Source of the DNA: CADEDV01 sp964437415
GTDB lineage: Bacteria > Bacteroidota > Bacteroidia > Chitinophagales > Chitinophagaceae
DNA: 64,000 nucleotides
Assembly (NCBI GenBank): GCA_964437415.1
Contig: CAYTGN010000014.1
Coordinates: 1-64,000 of the forward strand
Reading direction: 5' to 3'
The notes below the pieces were generated by a model. It searched no databases and had not been told where the DNA came from. It was given only the letters and a program-made list of their open reading frames with translations. The position numbers and the translations under genes were made by a program. Numbering within the stretch: the stretch's first letter is position 1; every line of letters begins with the position of its first letter. Positions 25,435-35,229 of this stretch are shown here, piece by piece.

Positions 25435-26402
25435 TATTCATTCTCCTGCCTGTTCTTTTCCTTATCATAAGCCCTGATGATTGCTTTCACTAAGCGGTGA
25501 CGCACCACATCTTCTTCATCTAATTCTATATGACCGATTCCATCCACATTTTTCAGAATGCGGACAGCAGTGCTCAAACCGCTTTTCTGGTTTCTGGGCA
25601 GATCCACCTGTGTCACATCACCCGTGATGATGGCCTTGGCATTGGCGCCTATACGGGTGAGGAACATCTTCAGTTGAAGATCGGTGGCATTCTGCGCTTC
25701 ATCCAGCAGGATAAAAGCATTGTCCAATGTGCGGCCACGCATATAGGCTAGCGGGGCGATCTCGATCACTCTTGTGCTCATATAATAACCGAGTTTATCA
25801 GCCGGAATCATATCATCTAATGCATCATACAGCGGACGCAGGTAAGGGTCAATTTTTTCTTTCAGATCGCCGGGCAAAAATCCAAGACTTTCGCCGGCTT
25901 CCACTGCAGGTCTTGTCAAAACAATTTTTTTCACCTGTTTATTCTTCAATGCCCTTACGGCCAAAGCAACAGCGGTGTAAGTTTTACCGGTTCCGGCCGG
26001 ACCAATAGCAAAGACAACATCGTTCTTCTCCGCCATCTGCACCATCTTCTTTTGATTGGCTGTGCGGGCACGAACGGATTTACCGTTGGGGCCAAACACC
26101 AGCACATCATTGGGATTTCTTTCTTTGAAATTGTCAATGGACTCCGCGTCATCGCCACCGAGTATCTGCTCAAAATAGTTCTCACTCATATGACCGTTTC
26201 GTTCGAGGTAGGACACGATGAGTGAAATTTTTTCCCTGGCTGATTCCACCTGTTCAGGTGCGCCGCTCAATTTGAGTTGTGTGCCTCTCGAGAGGATCTT
26301 AAGAAGGGGAAATTTCTTTTTGAGAAGATCGAGCTTGCCATTGTTTACACCGAAGAACTCTATAGGGTTTACGGTTTCGAGGTTAATAATTGTGTCGGTC
26401 AA
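25434..26402 (-). CDS. phoH: PhoH family ATPase
   Basis: 322 residues. An N-terminal KH-like RNA-binding region (about 1-70) is followed by the PhoH P-loop ATPase domain with GPAGTGKTYTA (Walker A), FILLDEAQNAT (Walker B) and TGDVTQVDLPR. PhoL-type proteins act in ribosome or RNA metabolism and are often found near ybeY; ybeY is not seen here. The start is a TTG, since no ATG in this frame lies nearby and the N-terminus INLETVNPIEFFGVNN looks like the usual Bacteroidota form. A TATATTTG box lies 155 bases upstream. Confidence 0.92.
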   Translation of the reverse strand: MTDTIINLETVNPIEFFGVNNGKLDLLKKKFPLLKILSRGTQLKLSGAPEQVESAREKISLIVSYLERNGHMSENYFEQILGGDDAESIDNFKERNPNDVLVFGPNGKSVRARTANQKKMVQMAEKNDVVFAIGPAGTGKTYTAVALAVRALKNKQVKKIVLTRPAVEAGESLGFLPGDLKEKIDPYLRPLYDALDDMIPADKLGYYMSTRVIEIAPLAYMRGRTLDNAFILLDEAQNATDLQLKMFLTRIGANAKAIITGDVTQVDLPRNQKSGLSTAVRILKNVDGIGHIELDEEDVVRHRLVKAIIRAYDKEKNRQENE

Positions 26403-26556
26403 TTCGCTTCATTTTATGTGGCTCTCCTCCGCATTTGTCAAGAGGCGGGGGCAAACCAATTTTCACAATACCGGCAGAGGGTGGTCCCGGATTAGTATCG
26501 TCTTCTGACCATTTTCAGAAGCCTGCCTGAAACCTGTCAGGCTTACCCTTCTTTTC

Positions 26557-26564
26557 CAAATATA
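26557..26564 (-). promoter_or_regulatory. Possible promoter box for phoH (TATATTTG)
   Basis: Minus-strand TATATTTG fits TAnnTTTG. It implies a leader of about 150 bases containing an imperfect inverted repeat AGCCTGCCTG/CTGTCAGGCT at 26519-26543. The 333-base gap between phoH and the hemerythrin gene holds this and the hemerythrin box, but no gene I can support. Confidence 0.4.
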
Positions 26565-26723
26565 ATTGATTGAATTTGATACATCCTAAAGTTACTTATT
26601 CACAGATGTGAATACAATTTGAGTGCAAGAAATTTTAGTTAATGATTTTTTATGTATGCCCGTTATGACAACGATCATCTTCTTTGCTGTGGCAGGTCAG
26701 ATGGCAGACGAGCTCAATTTATC

Positions 26724-26731
26724 TATTTTTG
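26724..26731 (+). promoter_or_regulatory. Possible promoter box just before hemerythrin gene (TATTTTTG)
   Basis: TATTTTTG fits TAnnTTTG but ends only four bases before the ATG at 26736. If used, the mRNA would be almost or fully leaderless. Confidence 0.35.
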
Positions 26732-26735
26732 CTTT

Positions 26736-27221
26736 ATGTCACAGGAAATAAAACCCATCAAGCGCAGTAAACAACTGGCTCCGTTGAGCCGTGAACACCA
26801 CGATGGCCTTCTCTTTGCCTGGAAAATCAGGCAGGGACTGAATAATGGAACTTCTTTTTCCAAACTAAGGGAATACACTGTATGGTTTTGGAAGAATCAT
26901 ATAAAACCACACTTCTTCCAGGAAGAAAAAATCCTGCTTCCTTATATGCCTTCTGCTCATCCGCTGGCAGAGCAACTGAAAAATGAACATGCCCAGATAC
27001 GGGAACTGATCCTTCATTTAGATAAAGAAGCCGACAAGCAAAGCTTTACCATTCTTTGCGATCTGCTGGATAAGCATATCCGTTTTGAAGAGCGTCAATT
27101 GTTTGGCTACCTCGAATCATCTCTCACGGCAGAGCAACTTGATGAAATATACCCTCAACTGGAAGCACATCCGCAAAGTTGCGGAACCTACAATGATGAA
27201 TTTTGGTTAAGAAAGAAATAG
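26736..27221 (+). CDS. Hemerythrin-domain protein
   Basis: 161 residues from the ATG at 26736. The four-helix pattern of hemerythrin-type di-iron proteins is visible through its His and Glu ligands: LSREHHDGLL, KNHIKPHFFQEEKIL, LKNEHAQIREL and LDKHIRFEERQL. Such proteins bind oxygen or NO or act in iron-sulfur repair; which applies cannot be told. The C-terminus (HPQSCGTYNDEFWLRKK) is outside the domain. The frame opens further up at 26652, but that part runs through the probable promoter. Confidence 0.88.
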   Translation: MSQEIKPIKRSKQLAPLSREHHDGLLFAWKIRQGLNNGTSFSKLREYTVWFWKNHIKPHFFQEEKILLPYMPSAHPLAEQLKNEHAQIRELILHLDKEADKQSFTILCDLLDKHIRFEERQLFGYLESSLTAEQLDEIYPQLEAHPQSCGTYNDEFWLRKK

Positions 27222-27258
27222 TTGTTGATCAAAGGTTGTTATCCCTCCCGTATTTATC

Positions 27259-27266
27259 TACTTTTG
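27259..27266 (+). promoter_or_regulatory. Promoter -7 box for DUF5686 gene (TACTTTTG)
   Basis: TACTTTTG matches TAnnTTTG and would give the DUF5686 mRNA a leader of about 110 bases. Confidence 0.5.
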
Positions 27267-27382
27267 CAGCATCAAATCAAGCAGGCGCTGCATTTCTGTG
27301 TTAAAACTGTCTGAAAAGAAGCAAGAGGCCGGTTACTGCAGCGAATATTTACAATTTTTACAGGCAAAACAGTACCCGGTTC

Positions 27383-29839
27383 ATGAACTGGAAAAAGATC
27401 ATCCTTATCTTATCATTTATCACGGCTTTTGGTATTGACGCTTTGTCGCAATACTACAAAGTATCCGGCCTTGTCACCGACAGCAGCAAACAACCGCTGG
27501 GTCTTGCCAGTGTGCAGATCAGGGAGCGGAATATCGGCATCCTCACCAAAGAAGACGGCAGTTTTGAAATTCAGCTCGAAAGAGGCAAATACGATATGCT
27601 TATCAGCATGGTAGGCTTCAAACCCAAACTGATCACACTTAACATCACCAATACCGACATCAGAGAGAATGTGATCATGGAACTGGATGAAGCCAGTAAT
27701 CTTGGCGAGGTGGTGGTACGGGCCAAACTGAAAGACCGGGCTGAGGAATATATCCGCAATGTGATCCGCAATAAAGAAAGCCTGTTGGCTGCATCGGGCA
27801 ATTATTCTGTAAATATGTATGTAAAAGCCGTCCAGCAGGATTCCATTGCCAAAAAAACAAAGCCCGCTGAATTGCCCGTAGGTGAAGTGGATTACGATGC
27901 AATTGCTATGGCTGAAATTTCACTACGCTATGATAAAGGTTCGGGTGACCAGGTGAGAGAAGAAAGATTGGGTGTGAAAAAGAACGGAAACACGGAAAGC
28001 CTCTTTTATCTCAGCAGCACCGATGGTGATTTTAATATTTATAATAACCTGCTCAGGGCGCCAACCATTTCCCGCATTCCTTTTATTTCACCCATCAGCT
28101 ATAGCGGACTGGCCGCTTATCGTTTCAAAACAGTGAAGATTGACAGAACCGGCCCCAAAAGGATTTATACTATTTCGGTGAAACCAAGACTGCTGAGTAA
28201 TGCAACCATCGAAGGCGAACTTACCATCGTTGACAGCCTTTGGGTGGTGACGAAAGCCGAATTCCGGCTGTCAGCCACACATCTGCCCGAATATGATTTT
28301 TTTGAAGTGCTGCAGCAATACACAAAAGTGAATGACAGCGCCTGGATGATGGAGCGGCAGCAGTTCAACTATTACAGCAAGGCGAAAGGCGGCAGAAGAC
28401 ATGGGCAGACGACAGTGGCTTATTCCGGGTATGAGCTGAATAAAAACTTCAGGAAAAATTACTTCAGCAATGAGATCAGCGTCACCTCCATGGAGGCTTA
28501 CCAAAAGGATAGCAGCTTCTGGAACACAGTGCGGACAGAACCCTTTTCAAGGATCGAGTCTTTATATACCATCTACCAGGACAGTATGTATAAAATAAGG
28601 ACCAGCGAAGCCTATCTTGATTCAATGGATGCTGTGCTGAACAAGATCACCTGGTCGAAGATGCTTGTCTTTGGCCAGATATTTAATGACCACCGCAAGG
28701 AAAGGATGTGGGTGCTGCCGCCTATCACCAATTTATTTCAGCCTTTTCAGTTTGGAGGCAGCCGCCTGCAACTGGCGGCATCTTATAAAAGAATATTTCC
28801 ATCACGGAAAAATCTTACTGTCACAGGTATTGTCAGTTATGGTTTTCGCAACAGCGATATCAATGGCACTATCAGCATGGACAGAAAATACAATCCATTC
28901 AACAGGGGATATTACAGCATTGCGTTAGGAAGAGATTTTCAAAACTTTTTTTCCGGCGATGCGTGGATCAACATGCTGAAGCGCAGTAATATTTATCTTA
29001 ATAATTCTATTGAACTTGGGCATGGCCTTGAAATAGCCAACGGACTTTTTATTTCCACTCATGCAGAAATTGCTTTGCGTCGTTCGGTGGCAGGCTATAA
29101 GATCAATGATAATGTAGACAGCCTTTTTGGAGATATACTGACAGATAATGAACCGGTGGATTTTGAACCCTACAATGCTTTCTATACAAAGATCGGTGTG
29201 CAATATACCCCTGCTCAGAAATACCTGCGGGAGCCGAGGGAAAAGATCATCATTGGTTCCAAATGGCCGACTTTTTTCATGAATTGGCGAAAAGGAGTTG
29301 AGGGTATCTTCAACAGCGAGATCAATTTTGATTACCTGGAATTTGGTATGCAGCAGCGCATCAAGATGGGGCCGCTGGGCATTCTTTCCTATACGGTGAA
29401 AACAGGTGATTTTCCCAATAAAAAAGATCTGCGGCTGGTGGATTACCAATACCAGCGAAGAGGAGATCCTTTGTTTTTCCAGATGCCGCATAAAGTGTTC
29501 CAGGCGCTGGATTCAACTTTTGCTGTTTTTGAAAGGTATTACCAGGGTAATTTTGTGCATGAATTCAATGGCTCACTCATCAGCAAGATACCTTTTATGA
29601 GTAAACTGAAGTTGCAGGAAATAGCCGGCACCGGTTTCCTCATTGCGCCGGAAAGAAACCTGCGCTATGCAGAAGTGTTTGCCGGTATTGAAAAGGTTTT
29701 CAATTCACCGATCAATCCATTATCAAAGCTGAAGATAGGAGTGTATGTCGTGGCATCTTTTGCTAATAAATTCAACAATCCGGTACAACTCAAGATCGGC
29801 ATCACCAGTTGGGACAGGTTTAAGAACAGGTGGAGGTAG
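27383..29839 (+). CDS. Outer-membrane DUF5686 protein with carboxypeptidase-like regulatory domain
   Basis: 818 residues: signal peptide (ILILSFITAFGIDALSQ), an N-terminal carboxypeptidase D regulatory-like beta domain (YKVSGLVTDSSKQPLGLASVQI to FKPKLITLNI), and a long strand-rich DUF5686 region that probably ends in an outer-membrane barrel. These proteins are common in Bacteroidota next to TonB-dependent systems, with no proven function. It converges on the frameshifted gene behind the TonB receptor, with five bases between them. Confidence 0.9.
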   Translation: MNWKKIILILSFITAFGIDALSQYYKVSGLVTDSSKQPLGLASVQIRERNIGILTKEDGSFEIQLERGKYDMLISMVGFKPKLITLNITNTDIRENVIMELDEASNLGEVVVRAKLKDRAEEYIRNVIRNKESLLAASGNYSVNMYVKAVQQDSIAKKTKPAELPVGEVDYDAIAMAEISLRYDKGSGDQVREERLGVKKNGNTESLFYLSSTDGDFNIYNNLLRAPTISRIPFISPISYSGLAAYRFKTVKIDRTGPKRIYTISVKPRLLSNATIEGELTIVDSLWVVTKAEFRLSATHLPEYDFFEVLQQYTKVNDSAWMMERQQFNYYSKAKGGRRHGQTTVAYSGYELNKNFRKNYFSNEISVTSMEAYQKDSSFWNTVRTEPFSRIESLYTIYQDSMYKIRTSEAYLDSMDAVLNKITWSKMLVFGQIFNDHRKERMWVLPPITNLFQPFQFGGSRLQLAASYKRIFPSRKNLTVTGIVSYGFRNSDINGTISMDRKYNPFNRGYYSIALGRDFQNFFSGDAWINMLKRSNIYLNNSIELGHGLEIANGLFISTHAEIALRRSVAGYKINDNVDSLFGDILTDNEPVDFEPYNAFYTKIGVQYTPAQKYLREPREKIIIGSKWPTFFMNWRKGVEGIFNSEINFDYLEFGMQQRIKMGPLGILSYTVKTGDFPNKKDLRLVDYQYQRRGDPLFFQMPHKVFQALDSTFAVFERYYQGNFVHEFNGSLISKIPFMSKLKLQEIAGTGFLIAPERNLRYAEVFAGIEKVFNSPINPLSKLKIGVYVVASFANKFNNPVQLKIGITSWDRFKNRWR

Positions 29840-29844
29840 AAGCT

Positions 29845-30358
29845 TTACTTTTTCTTTTTGTTTTCAAATGAAAGCATTATTGCAGCTTGCAACCCCACCC
29901 ATCCAAAATCTTTTGTTGTTTGTTGCAGAAAAAGAGAAATTTCATACCCATATTTATCTTTTCCGGGAAAGAAAAGACCGGTTTTGATCTCACCCATTCC
30001 CCATATGGCTGTTTCCCCAACAGTGCTTCGAAATGAGCTGCCACCTAATGATAACTGAGTAAAAAATTTCTGATTGAACCGATGTCTGTGTCCAACGCTG
30101 ATAGACAAAAATTCTGTTTGCAATAACCGGTCTTTATTCCTGAACTTAACAATATCAACCTGAAAAGCTATGCCATTGATTTGGCTAAGCATTAAAAGAT
30201 ACTCAGCATTGGTATTAAGGGCAGGGGGTATTGAATAGTTTTGGTGAATAGGGGTAGCTGATCCCAAAAGATGCTGATAAATTGTCTTTGCTGTGTTGGG
30301 CTATAACAACCTGTGTAAGACTAAAAGAGAAAATAATATATAAAACAATCTTCTTCAT
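29845..30358 (-). pseudogene. Frameshifted small outer-membrane protein gene
   Basis: The ATG at 30358 directly follows the TonB-receptor stop codon and opens a clean signal peptide (MKKIVLYIIFSFSLTQ, ending VVIAQ), but this frame stops after about 47 codons. The next frame then continues without a stop to 29845 as strand-rich sequence (AEYLLMLSQINGIAFQV, FLSISVGHRHRFNQK, IKTGLFFPG). Removing one base from the run of five G (30224-30228) joins them into one protein of about 170 residues that looks like a small beta-barrel. Either a real frameshift or an assembly error at a homopolymer. Confidence 0.75.
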
Positions 30359-32854
30359 TTACCATCTCGCTACAATCTTAAAATTCAGCAGTCTTGGTGT
30401 CAGCCGGTTGGGCATGGTATAAGTGGTGTTGGAAAAATCTTTTATCAGCAAATAGGAAATAGTATTGGCCCGGTCAATAATGTTGAACACTTCAAGGCTG
30501 GCCCAGATGCTTTCAAAATTTCTAAAAGGACTATGACTGCGCCGTTTGCTGCGATCGCTGTCGAGCAGCAAAGCGCTGAAACCAATATCTGCCCTGATAT
30601 ACGGGGGTATTTCCAGACCGTTGCGGTATTTCACATTGTTAGGAATATTATAAGGAAGATTACTGCCATAGAGCAGGTTCAGGTACATTTTAAAATTCTT
30701 GTTCGTGGCAAGATAATCCTGGAAGAACATGCCAAATGTTATCAGGCGATCAGTTGGCCGACGAACCCAACCTTTTTCTAATGTAACACTGTCTATTGGT
30801 TCGTTCTGATCGTTCAATGTATATTCTTTGTAAGTAACACCTTCGATATCTTCTTTGGTTCGCATAAAACCAAGACTGATCCAGCTTTCCGCATCTTTCA
30901 CCAGTTCGCCAAACAAACGCATCTCTAATCCTGCTGCATAAGCTTTCGCCACATTCTCACCAAAATAGCGGATACGGACATTGTCAATATCATAAGGCAC
31001 TACATCGGTCATGTGTTTATAGTAGGCTTCTGTTGTCAAACGCATGGGCCTGCCCGCAAGACCTACAAAATTGTAATCAAAGCCAAACACTCCCTGCCAG
31101 CTTTTTTGTGCTTTCACGTTTTCATTCACGGTGCCGTCATATCTTCTCAACTCCCGGTAAAAAGGTGGCTGATGATAAGCCCCTGCAGCGGCACGGAAAA
31201 CAATATCTTTCTTTGATTTGGGTTTCCAGCTTGCGCCGATACGGGGTGCGATCAAAAATTCTTTGTTTAGGGAGTTGTAATTAAACCGAACACCGGCCGT
31301 AAGTGTGGCTGAGCTTGCAGAATTTCCCAACAGGATATTATCCTGCAAATAACCGGAGATTTTGTTAATGCTGAGATCAGCATTTGATTTGATCACCTTA
31401 CTCAACTCCATCATATTCGGGTTGTAGGGCAGTGAATAGCCTGCCGAATCCTGGAATTCCCATTCATTCAATTTGTCGGCAATGGATGTGCGGTCAAAAC
31501 TCAATCCCCATTGCCAGGCATGTTTGCCTTCGTCATAATTTCCTTTATGCGAAACATTCCAGTTTTGAATATTCAGTTGGTTGCGGGCAAAATTGTGAAA
31601 GACCCCTGCGCCCAGTGGGTTTACAATTAAACCATAGGTAGGTTGTGTTTTATCAAAATCTCTTTCGCCAAACAGATATACACCAATGATGTCGAGGTTT
31701 TCTCTTTCATCATTTTCAAAACGGCTGGCCATCCATTTCATCCGGAGCTTCCGGTGCACCTGGTTGGTAAATGAAACGCCGATCATGTTCGTGGTATATT
31801 CATCTTTTTCCTGTCCTTCAAAGAAAATATCCACGCCAAGGTTGATGCTGAAGAAAGGGGAGAAGACAGAGGAGGTGAGCTGGCTGAATTCGGGCTTCAG
31901 TGAAAAACTGCTTTTGGAAACATTGCCCAGCACTTCCGCCTGCCATTTATCTGATAACTGGTATGTGAGCAAAGCCTGCAGGTCCGATGAGGAAGGAACA
32001 TAGTTGCCCTGTGTTTGCTGCCGGCTTAATAAATTCCGGTTGCTGCGGTTGCGGGCACCGATAAGATAAGTGAAACGGTTGTTATTGCTGGTGCCTTCCA
32101 GGTGCAGCCCCTGTTCCAGGATACCCACATAAGCAGAACCGCCAAAGCGTTTTGGTTTTTTATACTGAATATCGAGTACACTGCTCATCTTGTCGCCATA
32201 CCGGGCCTGGAAACCACCATTGTAGAAACTGATATTGCGGGTCATCTCCGGGTTGATAAAACTCAGCCCTTCCTGCTGACCGTTGCGAATGAGATAAGGA
32301 CGGAATACCTCAAAATCGTTTACATAAATAAGGTTCTCATCATAGCTGCCGCCGCGGACAGAATATTGTGAAGTGAGTTCGTTATTGGAGCCAACAAACA
32401 CTTTTATCAAACTTTCCACACCTGAAACAGCCGAAGGAAGGTTGATCACAGTTTTGGGGTTGGGTTTTATCAGACCCACTTCTCTTCTGTCCCGCTGATC
32501 GGTAACGATCACTTCTTTCAGGACGGTGCTGCTGCCTCTTTCCATCCGGATGCTGATGGTTTCTTCTTCTTCTTCATTCAGCAAAAAATTGCGCTGCTCT
32601 TCTGAAAAACCGGTGTAGGAAAAGATAAGGGCAAAAGCTTTATCTGCGGGAACTTTGATGCGGAAATAGCCTGAATCGTTGGTGGTGCTGCCGGTTTGCT
32701 GACCTAATATCACTACAGAAACATTGGCCAACGGGTTTTCATTTTCATCCACCACCTTGCCGGAAACATAAGCGGATTTCTTTTGAGAGAAAGCAATAGT
32801 GGTCAGCAGAATGCAAAAAGCAGCCAGGGATATTTGGAGTAAGGTTTTTTTCAT
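30359..32854 (-). CDS. TonB-dependent receptor with carboxypeptidase-like N-terminus
   Basis: 831 residues. Signal peptide (MKKTLLQISLAAFCILLTTIAFSQ), a carboxypeptidase-regulatory-like domain (AYVSGKVVDENENPLANVSVVI), a plug domain (about 120-230, with SVRGGSYDENLIYVNDFEVF) and a C-terminal 22-strand-type barrel ending LLNFKIVARW with the terminal Trp of outer-membrane proteins. Takes up a substrate using TonB energy; the substrate is unknown and there is no SusD partner next to it, so a glycan-type SusCD pair is not indicated. Confidence 0.93.
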   Translation of the reverse strand: MKKTLLQISLAAFCILLTTIAFSQKKSAYVSGKVVDENENPLANVSVVILGQQTGSTTNDSGYFRIKVPADKAFALIFSYTGFSEEQRNFLLNEEEEETISIRMERGSSTVLKEVIVTDQRDRREVGLIKPNPKTVINLPSAVSGVESLIKVFVGSNNELTSQYSVRGGSYDENLIYVNDFEVFRPYLIRNGQQEGLSFINPEMTRNISFYNGGFQARYGDKMSSVLDIQYKKPKRFGGSAYVGILEQGLHLEGTSNNNRFTYLIGARNRSNRNLLSRQQTQGNYVPSSSDLQALLTYQLSDKWQAEVLGNVSKSSFSLKPEFSQLTSSVFSPFFSINLGVDIFFEGQEKDEYTTNMIGVSFTNQVHRKLRMKWMASRFENDERENLDIIGVYLFGERDFDKTQPTYGLIVNPLGAGVFHNFARNQLNIQNWNVSHKGNYDEGKHAWQWGLSFDRTSIADKLNEWEFQDSAGYSLPYNPNMMELSKVIKSNADLSINKISGYLQDNILLGNSASSATLTAGVRFNYNSLNKEFLIAPRIGASWKPKSKKDIVFRAAAGAYHQPPFYRELRRYDGTVNENVKAQKSWQGVFGFDYNFVGLAGRPMRLTTEAYYKHMTDVVPYDIDNVRIRYFGENVAKAYAAGLEMRLFGELVKDAESWISLGFMRTKEDIEGVTYKEYTLNDQNEPIDSVTLEKGWVRRPTDRLITFGMFFQDYLATNKNFKMYLNLLYGSNLPYNIPNNVKYRNGLEIPPYIRADIGFSALLLDSDRSKRRSHSPFRNFESIWASLEVFNIIDRANTISYLLIKDFSNTTYTMPNRLTPRLLNFKIVARW

Positions 32855-32896
32855 AAGCGAATCTTCGTCAAGATACGAATTGTCTGCTTTTGAAGA

Positions 32897-33361
32897 TCAT
32901 TTTTCTATATATAAGCGGTTATATCTTATAGGGGTTATGACTTGCCCGTTAATGGTAAGCTGTGTTATACTATTTATACATCCGTCTTTTTTGGGATTAA
33001 AGATCGAGTGCTTCATTTCTCTTTGTTCTTCAACAATATTTGTTACCCTGTAAAGACTTGAAGCATTCGGGAAATAAACTTCATAATCATACCGGCTAAA
33101 AAGCAAACCATCGTAGACAATTGAACTGATCTCAAGTGTATCGTTTTTTCTTTTGAAATCAGCCTGCACCACAACGGTATCAATCTTAACGGAAAAATCG
33201 CTGCCTTTTTGAAATTTACGAAGGACAATGTTCTGTGATTCAATATCGGAAAAACCAATTAGTCCATAATCCAAAGAAGCAACAGCACACGGTGAAGATC
33301 CACAGCCGGCTTGTGTCAGTGTAAGCAACCATACTGATATAAGCATAGATAACTGTCGCAT
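32897..33361 (-). CDS. Small putative lipoprotein, unknown
   Basis: 154 residues with an N-terminal hydrophobic segment ending in TLTQAGC, a possible lipoprotein site. The remainder contains four further Cys/charged strands and is not recognised. It lies between rpe and the TonB receptor in the same direction. Confidence 0.65.
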   Translation of the reverse strand: MRQLSMLISVWLLTLTQAGCGSSPCAVASLDYGLIGFSDIESQNIVLRKFQKGSDFSVKIDTVVVQADFKRKNDTLEISSIVYDGLLFSRYDYEVYFPNASSLYRVTNIVEEQREMKHSIFNPKKDGCINSITQLTINGQVITPIRYNRLYIEK

Positions 33362-33383
33362 ATAAAATACTATTTTATAGCTC

Positions 33384-34031
33384 CTACAGGTTTTTTAGTT
33401 TACTTATTGTTGCTTTCGGATCAACCGATTTAAAAACCGTATTCCCCGCCACCAGCACATTGGCGCCAGCGGCAATAATTGAACCTGCATTTTCCACCGT
33501 AACACCGCCGTCAATCTCAATATGCACATTCAGACCCTTTTCGTCAATCATCTTGCGGAGTTGTTTGATTTTTTCTAAAGTGTAAGGGATGAACTTTTGT
33601 CCGCCAAAACCAGGGTTCACACTCATCAGGCAAACAAGGTCAATATCTTTAATAATATCGCTCAGTTCAGCAACGGGTGTATGAGGGTTCAGCGCCACAC
33701 CGGCTTTCATGCCGAGTGATTTGATCTGCTGAACATTCCGGTGCAGGTGATGACAAGCTTCAATATGCACTGTCAGCATATCAGCGCCGGCGTTTTTAAA
33801 TTGTTCTGCATATTTTTCCGGCTCCAGGATCATCAGGTGTACATCGCAAACTTTGCTGGTGGTTTTGCGGACAAACTCAATGATCATCGGGCCAAAGCTG
33901 ATATTGGGAACAAAGCGGCCATCCATCACGTCGAGGTGAAACCAGTCGGCCTCACTTTCGTTCAGCATTTTACATTCAGCATCTAATTTCAGGAAATCAG
34001 CAGCGAGCAGTGATGGGGCAACGATCGGCAT
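33384..34031 (-). CDS. rpe: Ribulose-phosphate 3-epimerase
   Basis: Interconverts ribulose 5-phosphate and xylulose 5-phosphate in the pentose phosphate pathway. 215 residues in a TIM barrel with IVAPSLLAADF, DWFHLDVMDGRFVPNISFG (metal His and catalytic Asp), VHIEA, MSVNPGFGGQKF and EIDGGV (second catalytic Asp). All expected motifs are present. Confidence 0.97.
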   Translation of the reverse strand: MPIVAPSLLAADFLKLDAECKMLNESEADWFHLDVMDGRFVPNISFGPMIIEFVRKTTSKVCDVHLMILEPEKYAEQFKNAGADMLTVHIEACHHLHRNVQQIKSLGMKAGVALNPHTPVAELSDIIKDIDLVCLMSVNPGFGGQKFIPYTLEKIKQLRKMIDEKGLNVHIEIDGGVTVENAGSIIAAGANVLVAGNTVFKSVDPKATISKLKNL

Positions 34032-34122
34032 ATTTAAGAGTTAGAAATTCGGGTGTTTGGGGTTGATTACCGCCGCAAGATACGATAGTCTGTTTTAGTA
34101 TGTAATTCGTAGTTTGTAGTTC

Positions 34123-35130
34123 TTACTTCGTAATCCGATCTGCTGCTTCTTTAGCTTCTGTAAATGTCTTATCCAATCCGTAGGCCCGCTGGTAATTCAG
34201 TCTGGCCTCTTCCTTTTCACCCAATGCTTCCTGGCTGCGTCCCATCCAGAAATAGGCATCGGCAAATTTGGGAGAGATGGACATGGCCAGGTTGAATACT
34301 TTATAGGCTTCTGCAAACTTTTTCTGATCATAGAGCACCCTGCCTTTTTCAATATAGGCATTCAGGAAATAGTAATCATGTTTGATCGCTTCATTGAACT
34401 GTTCAATGGCTTTTGCCTTGTCGTTGATATTGGAGAAATAAATGCCTTTATAATAAAAAGGTTCTGCCTGTATGCCTTCTTTATCGGCTTTGGCCAGTGA
34501 ATCACATAAGGCGATCACTTTCAGGTTTTTATTTTCTGCATACTTAAAGGCAAGGTTGAAATTCAGTTCCGGGTCGAAAGGAGTGAGGCTCCTTGCTTTT
34601 TCCAGCAGGCTTATGGCGTCCTGGTTGTTGCCTATTTTTTCCTGCAGTTCCGATTTGAATACCAGCACATCTACTTGCTCAGGATTTAGTTGCAGTATCT
34701 CATCACAAACAATTATTGCTTCATCAGTTTTACCAAGTGCATCATAAGAACGTCCCAGGCTGAGACGCAGCAAAATACTTTCCGGTAATTCTTTCAATGC
34801 CCCATGAAGAAAATGAACAGCGCTGTCAGGTTGTTTTTCTAACCAGAGACTACCGATGGCATAGGCATAGCGTTCATCTTTTTTCAGCGACCATGCCTGC
34901 TGAAAATCGGCCAGCGCCGGTTCTGGGAAATTGTTTTTATTGAGCAAAACAGCCCTGCGGGAATACAATTCATCATTCCGGGGATCTTTGCCGATGCTAT
35001 CGCTGATCCCGTCAAACGGGGGCTCATTCAGGATTTTATCGTAGGGAGAACTATCTCCACTGTCATTACAACTGCTGACACAAATCATACAGGTGATGAA
35101 GAGACTTATTATTTTTGCAATCCTGTTCAT
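34123..35130 (-). CDS. TPR-repeat lipoprotein
   Basis: 335 residues. The signal peptide ends in ICVSSC, a lipobox, followed by an acidic Ser-rich tether. At least six TPR-like helical pairs run from about 70 to 330 (for example ALADFQQAWSLKKDERYAYA, AIEQFNEAIKHDYYFLNAYI, AYKVFNLAMSISPKFADAYF). A protein-protein interaction scaffold, probably in the envelope; partner unknown. Its start codon abuts the ATG of the divergent frame in the palindrome CATATG. Confidence 0.85.
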   Translation of the reverse strand: MNRIAKIISLFITCMICVSSCNDSGDSSPYDKILNEPPFDGISDSIGKDPRNDELYSRRAVLLNKNNFPEPALADFQQAWSLKKDERYAYAIGSLWLEKQPDSAVHFLHGALKELPESILLRLSLGRSYDALGKTDEAIIVCDEILQLNPEQVDVLVFKSELQEKIGNNQDAISLLEKARSLTPFDPELNFNLAFKYAENKNLKVIALCDSLAKADKEGIQAEPFYYKGIYFSNINDKAKAIEQFNEAIKHDYYFLNAYIEKGRVLYDQKKFAEAYKVFNLAMSISPKFADAYFWMGRSQEALGEKEEARLNYQRAYGLDKTFTEAKEAADRITK

Positions 35131-35198
35131 ATGTCAAAACTATATGATTTAGCGCAGAGGTATGACAATGCCCTGACAAAGCAGGCAGCCCGAAAAAA

Positions 35199-35206
35199 TA
35201 CCTTTG
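35199..35206 (+). promoter_or_regulatory. Promoter -7 box for PD40 lipoprotein (TACCTTTG)
   Basis: TACCTTTG fits TAnnTTTG and ends 23 bases before the ATG at 35230, which supports that start over the in-frame ATG at 35131. Confidence 0.5.
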
Positions 35207-35229
35207 CCGACGCATTGAAACGAAGAAAT

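Noticed and set aside
21457..26402. A fluoride riboswitch for fluC
   Set aside because: fluC is preceded directly by an overlapping gene, so there is no leader for a riboswitch; none is seen before the series either.
35131..35229. In-frame N-terminal extension of the PD40 lipoprotein, and a TATTTTTG at 35110
   Set aside because: The extension would block the lipoprotein signal and contains the likely promoter box; the box at 35110 lies inside the TPR gene.
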